Positions 1 through 6,887 are shown, counted from the first letter of the stretch. The stretch: DNA of 10,867 nt from WRHT01 sp031550525 (GCA_031550525.1 JAVBON010000044.1:1-10867), one strand, 5' to 3'. The notes: generated by a model from the sequence alone, not told the origin. Numbers and translations are program-made.

Positions 1-7
1 GGGGAGT

Positions 8-39
8 CCAGAGGGGTGTGCGCGCACACACCCCTCTGG
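8..39 (+). terminator. Strong hairpin followed by a T-run, possible terminator of an upstream gene
   Basis: A perfect 13-bp stem (8-20 with 27-39) closes a 6-base loop and is followed after nine bases by seven T residues (49-55). This could end a plus-strand transcript entering from outside the window. The gap before the T-run is longer than usual, and the same T-run is also the arm of the next hairpin, so terminator function is only plausible. Confidence 0.35.
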
Positions 40-48
40 CGGGGTGAA

Positions 49-206
49 TTTTTTTGTGGAGCGAATGCTCCACAAAAAAAGGGGGGCGAGCAGCCCCCTC
101 TCTTATATTGTGCGGCGGACGCCGCTTCCATATTTATCTTACTCTCGCCCCAAAGGGGCATAAAGTAAAAGCTGGCTACCGCCCGCTTTTACTGCGGCTG
201 CGCCGC
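49..206. repeat. Cluster of consecutive inverted repeats
   Basis: After the first hairpin come further inverted repeats almost back to back: 49-62/67-80 (perfect 14 bp, T7 on one side and A7 on the other), 82-87/93-98, 112-117/120-125, 147-151/155-159, 164-172/185-193 (extended by GGC/GCC after one mismatch) and 194-198/202-206. No convincing gene lies in this stretch. The 49-80 hairpin has T before and A after the stem on either strand, so it is not a standard intrinsic terminator in either direction. Confidence 0.6.
164..193 (-). terminator. Possible terminator of the YitT-family gene
   Basis: Fifteen bases beyond the stop codon of the minus-strand YitT gene is a 9-bp stem, AGTAAAAGC with GCTTTTACT, with a partly paired interior. 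On the minus strand the descending arm is T-rich and is followed by TTAT. The T-tract is short, so the call is tentative. Confidence 0.35.
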
Positions 207-207
207 C

Positions 208-1074
208 CTAATAAGTCTTACGTTTCGAAAACCCTATTCCCATAACGTTAAATGTATTCTCAATAATTACAAAAGCATCTTCGTCCAACTCAAACACCAG
301 TTCTTCCAGCCTTTTTATCTGATAGTTCTGCAATACGGTCATAACCATGAAGCCGTTTTTATCGGTGTAGGCGCCGCGCGTGGGTATGAAGGTGGCGCCG
401 CGATGCAGGCGGCTCATAATGGCGTCGGCTATTTCCTTATGCCTGTCGGAAATAATCATGGCGATTTTGCGGTGGTTGAAGAGCGACGAGCAATATTCCA
501 TAATGGTGGACATTATGAAAATATAAATGAGGGAATACATAACCTTGTTGACGTCCAGAAAGAACAGGCTGAAGGCGAACAGGACGGAGTTGTATATGAA
601 AAACACCTGCCCCATTCGGGCGTTGTATTTCTGGTGTAGAATAATGGCCACTATGGTCACGCCGCCATCGCTCCCCAAAGATCGCACTATAAGGCCAAGG
701 CCCGCGCCGCAAATGCCGGCGGCAGCCACAGCGGCCAGCAGCGGGTCGTCAAAATAGTACTTGAAGGTGATAAGCTCGCTTATGACGGTGGTGGCGATAA
801 AGCCGTACAAGCTATAAAGAATGAAGCGGCGGCTCAAAAACTTCCAGCCCAGAATAAAGAGCGGGATGTTCAGAATAAAATACCAGATAGGCGCGGAAAG
901 GTAGCCGCTTACATAGTAAATGAGCATGCCGGTACCGAAAAGGCCGCCGGACACAAACTCCATTGGCATGGCTATGCTTACCGCGCCGATGGAAAACAGG
1001 ATGACGCCGGAGGTAATCAAAAACAGGTTCCAGGCCACGGAACCGGCAAATCTGTTTAATAAAGGCTTGGTCAT
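208..1074 (-). CDS. YitT family integral membrane protein with C-terminal DUF2179 domain
   Basis: The 288-residue product has the usual two-part design of the YitT/DUF2179 family. Residues about 14-175 are strongly hydrophobic and form five or six membrane spans (for example 14-33, 60-77, 85-100, 112-130, 157-175). Residues 132-140 (SLGSDGGVT) match the conserved Gly-rich segment after the fifth span. The soluble C-terminal part, about 200-286, is DUF2179, including the LxELVFELDxxAFVIIENTFNVMGIGF region at 256-282. Family members are inner-membrane proteins of unproven biochemical role; transport has been suggested from annotation only. The ATG at 1074 is supported by a GGAG seven bases upstream. 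The length is normal for the family. The neighbours are unrelated and separated by long spacers, so it is probably transcribed alone. Confidence 0.9.
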   Translation of the reverse strand: MTKPLLNRFAGSVAWNLFLITSGVILFSIGAVSIAMPMEFVSGGLFGTGMLIYYVSGYLSAPIWYFILNIPLFILGWKFLSRRFILYSLYGFIATTVISELITFKYYFDDPLLAAVAAAGICGAGLGLIVRSLGSDGGVTIVAIILHQKYNARMGQVFFIYNSVLFAFSLFFLDVNKVMYSLIYIFIMSTIMEYCSSLFNHRKIAMIISDRHKEIADAIMSRLHRGATFIPTRGAYTDKNGFMVMTVLQNYQIKRLEELVFELDEDAFVIIENTFNVMGIGFSKRKTY

Positions 1075-1313
1075 ATATCTGCTCCATTACTGGATGTTGA
1101 GTTTCGGCAAGCTCCATATGCTCAATTCAAGTGCAAAACAAGTAATAAAATACACCAGAAAATTCAGGTTATTACTAGAGCATTTTAACTTTGAAAAAGT
1201 TGAAATGCTTGTGCCGCCCCCGAAGGGGGGACGCCCGCAAGCGAGCAGCGCGGCCGCCCATACCGCATGGACATTGGGTTGGGCCATCCGCCCAAATGCA
1301 GGGTGGCGGTTGT
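1075..1313. other. Intergenic stretch between the DUF1266 and YitT genes
   Basis: No gene is supported here. The stretch contains an AT-rich hairpin at 1179-1209 and a short GC hairpin (CCCCC/GGGGG around a GAA loop) near 1216-1228. Both lie downstream of the DUF1266 stop codon on the minus strand and upstream of yitT. The promoter of the YitT gene is expected here, but I could not identify a convincing -35/-10 pair. Confidence 0.5.
1179..1209. repeat. 14-bp AT-rich hairpin
   Basis: AGCATTTTAACTTT (1179-1192) pairs with AAAGTTGAAATGCT (1196-1209) around a GAA loop, with one T:G mismatch. It lies 104 bp beyond the stop codon of the DUF1266 gene. No T-run follows on either strand, so a standard intrinsic terminator is not shown. 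It may be a mobile palindromic repeat or an mRNA end-stabilising structure. Confidence 0.5.
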
Positions 1314-2147
1314 TTACACCACATTAGTAGTGGAAAATACGCACTTAATGTTAAACTTTAACTTTACCCAGGGGCTGTCCGCATCCGTCAGCAGCAGTTG
1401 CATATTGCTTTTGAGTATCAGGTAATCTTCTTCATCCGCGCCCGCCCACACATGGCGGGCCAATTGGAAGCCCACCGAGAGCTCTTGCCATGACTTGTAG
1501 GAGTTTTGCGCCTTTAAAGCGCATTGGCCGAGCAACTGCAAGGCCTCGGCCCGCGTCAGCAGCGTAGCGTCAAAGGCCAGCCGGGTTATTATGATCAGCC
1601 GGGCCAAATCCCAAATGAGCATGGAAGGCGTCTGGCTTTTTTCAATCAGGCCGTCACGTGTAAACCATTGCAGGGCCTGGCGCATGTTCTCAGCCTCGCG
1701 CCCGCGCGCGCGGCCCGCCGCCATAGCCGCATATTCCGTGCTATATTCGCCGCTTTTAAGGCTGGCGGCAATACTGCGCAACTGCGTTTTGCTCTCCACA
1801 CCCCAGTCCTCGGCCAGTTCGGCCAAGGCCGCCTGGCGGCCAAGCCCGGTGGGCAGATCGTTCATGTAATAGCCGTTCAGGTAGGACAAATCCGCTCCGC
1901 AAGCCACGGCCCACTGGTAGGATTTGGTTATGGAGGGGGCCGAAACGCTCAGCAGGCCCTCGGCATCGTCAAACAGGGTATTGTAGATGCTTGCCGGTTC
2001 GTCGGGCTCGTCTTGATCTCCTTGCGCTTCCGGAGTTTGGACCAGGCCGCGCCCAGGCCTGAAGGCGTCTGTTACCGCCTCAAGCCGGCTTTCGTCTATG
2101 CCGGAAGGGGCCAGGCGCGCCCGCATTTCGTCCAGTTGATCGCTCAT
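1314..2147 (-). CDS. DUF1266 domain-containing protein
   Basis: This 277-residue soluble protein has no signal peptide and no membrane span. Residues about 75-240 fit DUF1266 (the family of E. coli YbeU and YbeR): W115-G-V, the WDLAR segment at 179-183 followed by a hydrophobic helix, and the closing SW (219-220) and GFQLARHVW (226-234). The family has no established function. Residues 32-55 form an acidic, Pro/Gln-rich linker, and the tail after residue 240 is variable. The ATG at 2147 has only a weak GAG-type ribosome site (CGAGAAACCC). It stands alone between spacers of about 240 and 390 bp, so genomic context gives no functional clue. The family assignment comes from motif memory, not a search. 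Confidence 0.8.
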   Translation of the reverse strand: MSDQLDEMRARLAPSGIDESRLEAVTDAFRPGRGLVQTPEAQGDQDEPDEPASIYNTLFDDAEGLLSVSAPSITKSYQWAVACGADLSYLNGYYMNDLPTGLGRQAALAELAEDWGVESKTQLRSIAASLKSGEYSTEYAAMAAGRARGREAENMRQALQWFTRDGLIEKSQTPSMLIWDLARLIIITRLAFDATLLTRAEALQLLGQCALKAQNSYKSWQELSVGFQLARHVWAGADEEDYLILKSNMQLLLTDADSPWVKLKFNIKCVFSTTNVV

Positions 2148-2245
2148 GGGTTTCTCGTAACGGATAGTTTTTATGCCGCAAAAGTAACATAATCAGCAAC
2201 GCATTAAAACCGCAAGATGTTGCCGGTTTGATGATAAACTTGCTT

Positions 2246-2363
2246 TACCAAGCTTGCGGGGTAAAGGGGTTTCAAAATTAGCACCCCTACAGTCCTGCCA
2301 ACTGTGTGAATATCCAGCCAAAAACTGTTGCACTTTGGCGTTACAAGCCACACTTGCGGGGTC
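2246..2363 (+). repeat. Dispersed intergenic repeat, copy A
   Basis: This segment aligns with 10681-10800 in the same orientation at roughly three quarters identity by eye. The best block is TTCAAAATTAGCAC, which is identical in both. Each copy is bracketed by TTGCGGGGT at both ends, 100 bp apart here and 102 bp apart in copy B. On the minus strand the two copies share a 28-codon open frame (2246-2329 here) with the pattern NSxWLxxxxxGRTVxVLILxPLxPAxxV. It may be a non-coding repeat or the remnant of a short coding sequence. Confidence 0.7.
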
Positions 2364-2410
2364 AGGTGTGGCTCGTTTTGACAAAGCACAACAATTTAGC
2401 ACCGATAAGC

Positions 2411-2452
2411 ATAAGGCAAGCAGTACTTGTTGGCGATGCTCTTTCGCGCCCC
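2411..2452 (+). repeat. 42-bp dispersed repeat, first copy
   Basis: This segment matches 6847-6887 in the same orientation with about six mismatches and one gap. The shared core is GGCGATGCTCTTTC. It sits directly after copy A of the longer repeat and looks like another module of a mosaic intergenic repeat family. Confidence 0.6.
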
Positions 2453-2501
2453 GTATATCATAAATCCGGCTTCATCCATTAAATATTCGCCGCGCCGCCT
2501 C

Positions 2502-2530
2502 TTGCCTGCGCGGCGTTATCTCTTTATACT
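2502..2530 (+). promoter_or_regulatory. Sigma70-type promoter placed for a leaderless mRNA
   Basis: TTGCCT (2502-2507) and TATACT (2525-2530) are separated by exactly 17 bp and match the -35 and -10 consensus at 4/6 and 5/6. The expected start site, seven bases after the -10 box, is 2537, the A of the ATG of the pentapeptide-repeat gene. No Shine-Dalgarno sequence precedes that ATG (the bases between are CCCCGC), which fits leaderless translation. Confidence 0.5.
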
Positions 2531-2536
2531 CCCCGC

Positions 2537-4162
2537 ATGCCAGAAAACACCAGCACAACCGGCGGCAAACGCGCTGCCTTCAGCCCTGCGGCTTCCGCCA
2601 TGCCGCCAGCGCGGCTTGCGCCGCATTCCGCCGCATTTTTGAACCCGGCTCCCAAAGCCGTGCTGCTGGCGTTGGCCTTGCTGATGATGAGCTCGTACAC
2701 CCATTTTATGTACGGCTTTTTGCAGCAGCCGGTTTATAACCCCACCCCGGCGGCGGACAGCCGTAACGCCCAAAGCGGAACGCGCCCAGAGGCGCGCTCC
2801 AGCCAGCAGCAAGGCGCGTCTTCCGCAGGTTCCGCCGATACACGCGTCGCCAGCGGGCAGCAGGGAGCCGGAGAGGGTTCCAAAACCGAACCCGCGCCAA
2901 CCGTTGTGGACCAAAAGGCCGAAGAGCATCGCCAGCGCCTGCTCCGTTTCAATAAAAATCCGGGCCTGTTCAATGGTCAGAACATCAACCTGGAAGATTT
3001 GAGCGGGCTTTCCATAGCGGGCAGCACTGTTACTAAAGCCGCTTTTCAGAGTACTAACCTGCAAAAGGCCGGTATACACAAAATTACCTTCCGTAACTGC
3101 CGCTTTAGCGACATTGATTTTTCCAAGGCTGATCTGCGCGAGGTGGTGTTTGAGGAGTGCAGCTTTGAGGATGTGCGGTTTGATGAGGCCATCCTTTTTA
3201 ACGTGGCTTTCATAGACTGCTCCATGACCAGCCACCGCCGCGAGCAGGGCTTCAGCCGCTGCCGTTTCGCCCTGGCCCGCCTGTATAACGTAAGCTTTGA
3301 AGGTCTGACGCAGGAAGATTTGCAGTTTTTTCAGGTAAGCGGCGGCATTGCGTTTAAAAACACCGATATGAGCGGCATGCGCCTTGAGTCCGACGGCAAC
3401 AACAAGTTTTTTTCCGACCGCAACGCCAGTAACGATTTAAGGGTGTCTCTGGAAGACTGCCGGGGCGGCGACTTCCGGCTGGAGACGCGCAACCTCGATT
3501 CCAGTCTTAAAATCCTGCGTTCTGAACTGTCACAGGGCAACATGCGCGGCTTTAAACGCGCTCAGGTCGATAATTGCACCCTTGCGCAAGGCAGCGCCAT
3601 AGAAGGCCGCGAATGGCTTGTGGTTAAAAACTCCACCGTCTGCGCCGACCTTGGCACGCAAGGCGAAATGTTCCTGCTGGACAACAGCTACGCCCGCGAG
3701 CGCGCCTCGTCATCCGTCAACGCTTTTCTTAAAGAGCCGGATTCGCTCTACCGCACCACCAAGCTTCGCCCCGCTATGGGCGCATTATGCGTGATAAAGG
3801 GCGGAAAGGACGGCGCCTGGCTCACCAGCTTTGGAGGCAGGCTTTACATATCCGACCTGAAAATAGAAATGGGCTTTTTCGACCTGGACAACTCCGGCAA
3901 GGAAAGCGAGCTTAACCTCAAAAACGTCGAATTAAAAAGAGGGCACCTCTACAACAGCGACCTCGAAAAGGCCTACTGGGAAAACGTAATACTCGGCTCC
4001 ACCCTCACCGCGCGCGGCGCGCACCAGCAAAAACTGCGCGAAATACAGGCCGTAAACGTGCAAACCAACCCCGGCAGCCCCTTTGTGGAGCCGGAAGTCT
4101 ACACCCTCCGCGATTCCATACAAAGGCCTTGGCCCACTTACAAGATTCCGGAATTGAAATAG
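2537..4162 (+). CDS. Membrane-anchored pentapeptide-repeat (beta-helix) protein
   Basis: This 541-residue protein has an N-terminal tail (1-40) and one membrane span (about 41-61, LLALALLMM core). A Gln/Ala/Ser/Gly-rich linker (64-125) and a short charged helix (126-140) follow. From I150 to M230 a hydrophobic residue, mostly Phe, Leu or Ile, occurs at every fifth position (150, 155, 160 ... 225, 230): seventeen pentapeptides in unbroken register. The register resumes at F239, F244, L249, F254 and again at F273, M278, L283. Such repeats fold into a right-handed quadrilateral beta-helix. The rest (about 300-541) is irregular but still looks beta-rich. With a single uncleaved span and basic residues before it, the helix most likely sits in the periplasm; this is inference. 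No enzyme motif is visible and the function is unknown. The start is uncertain because no ribosome site precedes any candidate ATG. Confidence 0.8.
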   Translation: MPENTSTTGGKRAAFSPAASAMPPARLAPHSAAFLNPAPKAVLLALALLMMSSYTHFMYGFLQQPVYNPTPAADSRNAQSGTRPEARSSQQQGASSAGSADTRVASGQQGAGEGSKTEPAPTVVDQKAEEHRQRLLRFNKNPGLFNGQNINLEDLSGLSIAGSTVTKAAFQSTNLQKAGIHKITFRNCRFSDIDFSKADLREVVFEECSFEDVRFDEAILFNVAFIDCSMTSHRREQGFSRCRFALARLYNVSFEGLTQEDLQFFQVSGGIAFKNTDMSGMRLESDGNNKFFSDRNASNDLRVSLEDCRGGDFRLETRNLDSSLKILRSELSQGNMRGFKRAQVDNCTLAQGSAIEGREWLVVKNSTVCADLGTQGEMFLLDNSYARERASSSVNAFLKEPDSLYRTTKLRPAMGALCVIKGGKDGAWLTSFGGRLYISDLKIEMGFFDLDNSGKESELNLKNVELKRGHLYNSDLEKAYWENVILGSTLTARGAHQQKLREIQAVNVQTNPGSPFVEPEVYTLRDSIQRPWPTYKIPELK

Positions 4163-4194
4163 TTTTTTTATATAATATTTTTAGAGTGTTTTTT

Positions 4195-4253
4195 GCCTCC
4201 GGCGGGCGGGCTCCGCCCTGCACCCGCTGGGGTCTTAGACCCCAGACCCCATT
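4195..4253 (+). repeat. Left arm of a 59-bp inverted repeat pair
   Basis: The segment begins GCCTCCGGCGGGCGGGCTCC and contains two inner hairpins, GGGCGG/CCGCCC and CTGGGGTC/GACCCCAG. Its reverse complement recurs at 4524-4582 with one mismatch in 59 bases. The AT-rich flank on its outer side (about 4163-4194) is also partly similar to the outer flank of the right arm, so the total symmetry is longer than 59 bp. Confidence 0.85.
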
Positions 4254-4523
4254 GAGGGTACGCCGGTGGGCTGTGCTTGCTGTGTTTACGCGTGCCTGTC
4301 TGTCTCTTCCGCTGGTAACTGCCGGACCTTTTCGCTGCTTAGCGTGGCGGGGAGGTTCGGTTTTTTTTATTGGGGCTGGCTGAAAGCTGGCTTGGAGGCG
4401 ATGCTGTTACGGGGTAAAGCCGCTCTGGCCGGATATAAGCGCCAAAATAACCGTAAAGTGTGCCCCTGCCGTTTGCCCGCGCGGTGTAAAACACACCATA
4501 AATTTCGATTGCTCAAGCGTTAT

Positions 4524-4582
4524 AATGGGGTCTGGGGTCTGAGACCCCAGCGGGTGCAGGGCGGAGCCCGCCCGCCGGAGGC
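4524..4582 (-). repeat. Right arm of the 59-bp inverted repeat pair
   Basis: This is the reverse complement of 4195-4253 with a single difference (TTA changed to TCA in the middle of the inner hairpin, read in the left-arm sense). Read on the minus strand it follows the uup stop codon, so each arm has the same orientation relative to the gene that ends beside it. Confidence 0.85.
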
Positions 4583-4624
4583 AAACCCCACTCAAAAAAT
4601 ATATTAAAAAAGGATGAGGAGGGT

Positions 4625-4660
4625 CCGGGAGGAGAAGGGCGTCGGCCCTTTTCCTCCCGG
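4625..4660 (-). terminator. Terminator hairpin of uup
   Basis: A 16-bp stem with one mismatch (4625-4640 with 4645-4660) and a 4-base loop lies 22 bp beyond the uup stop codon. On the minus strand six T residues (4606-4611) follow 13 bases after the stem. The stem is very stable. The delayed T-run leaves the exact mechanism open. Confidence 0.5.
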
Positions 4661-4682
4661 CCGCCGGAGGCATTCTCTTCTA

Positions 4683-6584
4683 TTACCCGTCTATTTCACG
4701 CAATTCTTGCAGGCGGTTTTCAGCTTCTTCCCAGCGGGTGAGCAGGGCGGTCTGCTCGGTATCCAGTTGTTGCAGGCGGGCGGCGGAGCGGCTGAAGGCG
4801 TCGGGGTCGGCGCTGAAGAAGGCGGGGTCGGCCATGCGGGCTTCCAGCGTGGCTTGCTCGTCTTCCAGTTGTTGTAGCTTTTGGGGGAGTTGTTGCAGTT
4901 CTTGGTCAAGCTGTTCCAACTCGCGCTGCTCGTTAAAGGTGCGTTTGCGGGCCTTGGCGGCGGCCGGGCGGTTGGGGGTTGCGTCTTTGGCCGGCTGGGG
5001 CGCGGTCTGCGCGGGGGTGCGGCGCTGGCGCAGCCAGTCGGTATAGGAGCCTATGTATTCGTAAAGCTGGTTGTCTTCAAAGGCCAAGGTGCTGGTAACA
5101 AGGTTATCCAGAAAACTGCGGTCGTGGCTTACCAGCAGCACGGTGCCGGAGTAGTCGGCCAAAAGCTCTTCCAAGAGCTCAAGGGTTTCCATATCCAAAT
5201 CGTTGGTGGGCTCGTCCAGTACCAGCAGGTTGGAGGGTCTGGTAAAGAGTTTTGCCAGCAAGAGGCGGTTGCGCTCGCCGCCGGAAAGGGCCTTTACGGG
5301 CAGGCGCAGGCGGTCGGAGGTAAAGAGAAAATCCTGCAGGTAGCCGGCCACATGGCGGGTGTTGCCGCCAATGGTTACAACGTCGTTGCCGTCGGCCACG
5401 TTGTGCATGACGGTGGCCTCTGGGTCCAGCGTGTCGCGCAGTTGGTCGAAGTAGGCTATTTGCAGGTTTGTGCCTTGGCGCACCGTGCCGCCGGTGGGCG
5501 CAAGCTCGCCCAGCAGAATACGCAGCAGGGTGGTTTTGCCGCTGCCGTTGGGGCCGATAAGGCCCACACGGTCGCCGCGCTGAATTATGGTGGAAAAGTT
5601 GCTGAACAGCGGGGCCTGGCCTGGGTAGGCAAAGGATATGCCTTGCGCCTCCATAACCAGCTTGCCGCTTTTTTCGGCCTCTTGGGCCAACATGCGCACG
5701 TTGCCCTGTTTTTCGCGTCTGGCCGCGCGTTCGCGCCGCATGGCCACAAGCTCACGCACGCGGCCCATGTTGCGGGTGCGCCGGGCCTTGATGCCTTGGC
5801 GAATCCAGATCTCTTCCTGCGCGAGTTTTTTGTCGAACAAGGCGAACTCGCGCTCTTCAATTTGCAGGCGCTGCTCGCGTTTTTCAGGGTACTCGGCGTA
5901 GCTGCCGGGGTAGTTATGGAGCCTGCCCCTGTCCACCTCCACCACGCGTGTGGCCAGATGCGCGGAAAAAGCGCGGTCGTGGCTTACAAAAACCAGGGTG
6001 CGGGCCTTGCGCAGCAGGTAATCTTCCAGCCAGGTTATTGTGGCTATATCCAAGTGGTTGGTGGGCTCGTCGAGAATAAGATCATTGGAGCAGATCAAAG
6101 CGCGGGCCAAGGCCACACGCCGCTTGCTGCCGCCGGAAAGTGTGGAAAAGTCCGCTTCCGGGTCCAGTTCCAGATGCTTTATTACGGAAATTATCTCGCC
6201 GTAGCGTTCCCAATCGGCTTCGCTTTTCGCTAACTTATCGGTTGCTTTGGTGATATCAATGCTGCCGGGTGTCTGGCCCGTGGGCGGTTGCGGGGCTGGC
6301 GCTCCGCTTGGGGCAAGGGCGTTGGCCACAACCGAGAATACCGTGCCGGACCAGCTTTGGGGCACATCTTGCGGCATTTGCCCAATGGGCACGGCGGCGC
6401 GGATGATGATGCCGGAATCCGGCTCCATTTGCCCGCCCAAGAGCGCCAGCAGGCTGGATTTACCAGCGCCGTTGCGGCCGGTAAGGCACACCCTCTCGCC
6501 GGTTTCCACCGCCAGAGAGGCGTCTTGCAAAAGTGGCTTGCCGCCCAGGTTCAGGGTAACTTCCTGCAAGTTGAATAGAATCAT
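4683..6584 (-). CDS. uup: ABC-F family ATPase, Uup type
   Basis: This is a soluble tandem-ATPase protein of 633 residues with no membrane span, as in ABC-F proteins that act on ribosomes or DNA intermediates. The first ABC domain has Walker A GRNGAGKS (36-43), signature LSGGS (149-153) and Walker B LDEPTNHLD (171-179). The second has GPNGSGKT (344-351), LSGGE (433-437) and LDEPTNDLD (456-464). The interdomain linker (about 235-300) contains KARRTRNMGRVREL, typical of Uup. The C-terminal extension (about 545-630), rich in Leu, Glu and Gln, is the Uup coiled coil that binds DNA in E. coli. Residues 90-110 are a Pro/Gly-rich insert. I chose ATG 6584 because homologues begin just before the first beta strand. 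An open frame continues upstream to a TTG at 6647, but neither start has a clear ribosome site. Confidence 0.92.
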   Translation of the reverse strand: MILFNLQEVTLNLGGKPLLQDASLAVETGERVCLTGRNGAGKSSLLALLGGQMEPDSGIIIRAAVPIGQMPQDVPQSWSGTVFSVVANALAPSGAPAPQPPTGQTPGSIDITKATDKLAKSEADWERYGEIISVIKHLELDPEADFSTLSGGSKRRVALARALICSNDLILDEPTNHLDIATITWLEDYLLRKARTLVFVSHDRAFSAHLATRVVEVDRGRLHNYPGSYAEYPEKREQRLQIEEREFALFDKKLAQEEIWIRQGIKARRTRNMGRVRELVAMRRERAARREKQGNVRMLAQEAEKSGKLVMEAQGISFAYPGQAPLFSNFSTIIQRGDRVGLIGPNGSGKTTLLRILLGELAPTGGTVRQGTNLQIAYFDQLRDTLDPEATVMHNVADGNDVVTIGGNTRHVAGYLQDFLFTSDRLRLPVKALSGGERNRLLLAKLFTRPSNLLVLDEPTNDLDMETLELLEELLADYSGTVLLVSHDRSFLDNLVTSTLAFEDNQLYEYIGSYTDWLRQRRTPAQTAPQPAKDATPNRPAAAKARKRTFNEQRELEQLDQELQQLPQKLQQLEDEQATLEARMADPAFFSADPDAFSRSAARLQQLDTEQTALLTRWEEAENRLQELREIDG

Positions 6585-6777
6585 ATCGTTATCGTCTGTT
6601 ACGGTTCGTGTCGGGCTGCTTGGCGCGTTTACCGCCGTCGCAGCCAAGAGAGCAAGTATACTATTTTGCCCCTGCCCGCCAGAGCGAGTTTGTGGAAGAC
6701 GGGGAATACTTTTTGAGTGCAGATTGTAATAGCAAAGTTAACAGGCTTGACTTGCCTGAAATGAAAAGTCCCGCGAC

Positions 6778-6798
6778 AGTGTTTTTTGCCTCCGGCGG
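6778..6798 (+). repeat. 21-bp exact repeat of the 4185-4205 segment
   Basis: The 21 bases running from AGTGTTTTTTGCC to CGGCGG are identical at 4185-4205 and here, in the same orientation. Unlike the other copies, this one is not placed downstream of a gene on its own strand. Confidence 0.75.
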
Positions 6799-6846
6799 CT
6801 GGCGTGGCGCGTATCGCCAAGGTGTAACGGTTTCACAGCTACAAAC

Positions 6847-6887
6847 GTAAGGAAGGCGGTACTTGTGGCGATGCTCTTTCAGGCCCC
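6847..6887 (+). repeat. 42-bp dispersed repeat, second copy
   Basis: The segment is a diverged copy of 2411-2452, with the core GGCGATGCTCTTTC intact. It joins directly to a fragment (6886-6913) related to the inner edge of the left inverted arm near 4241-4270, so modules are combined differently at different loci. Confidence 0.6.

Larger units (their letters stand above)
2148..2536. other. 389-bp intergenic region between divergent genes
   Basis: The DUF1266 and pentapeptide-repeat genes diverge from this region. It holds copy A of the dispersed repeat (2246-2363), a 42-bp repeat fragment (2411-2452), an 8-bp GC stem (2488-2495/2508-2515) and a likely promoter directly before the plus-strand gene. 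Short open frames on the minus strand (about 2193-2402) overlap the repeat and are not convincing genes by themselves. Confidence 0.6.
4163..4682. other. 520-bp repeat-rich region between convergent genes
   Basis: The pentapeptide-repeat gene and uup end toward each other here. The region contains two 59-bp inverted arms (4195-4253 and 4524-4582), a 270-bp spacer and the uup terminator hairpin (4625-4660). Open frames crossing it translate the repeat itself and have no recognisable product, so I annotate no gene. A perfect TATAAT (4521-4526, plus strand) borders the right arm but lacks a matching -35 box. Confidence 0.6.

Noticed and set aside
2516..3235. Minus-strand open frame of 239 codons opposite the pentapeptide-repeat gene
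   Set aside because: The plus frame shows a regular 5-residue hydrophobic period over 80 residues, which would not arise by chance; the minus frame shows no domain.
4266..4607. Plus-strand open frame of 113 codons in the inverted-repeat region
   Set aside because: Its C-terminal third is a translation of the right repeat arm, it has no family resemblance, and no ribosome site precedes it.
4163..4682. Insertion sequence with transposase
   Set aside because: The spacer between the inverted arms is only 270 bp and encodes no transposase-like product; at most a non-autonomous element is possible.
4881..6233. Long plus-strand open frame of 450 codons across uup
   Set aside because: It is the antisense of uup, which has complete ABC motifs in the minus frame. 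The plus-strand translation is low-complexity with no recognisable domain.
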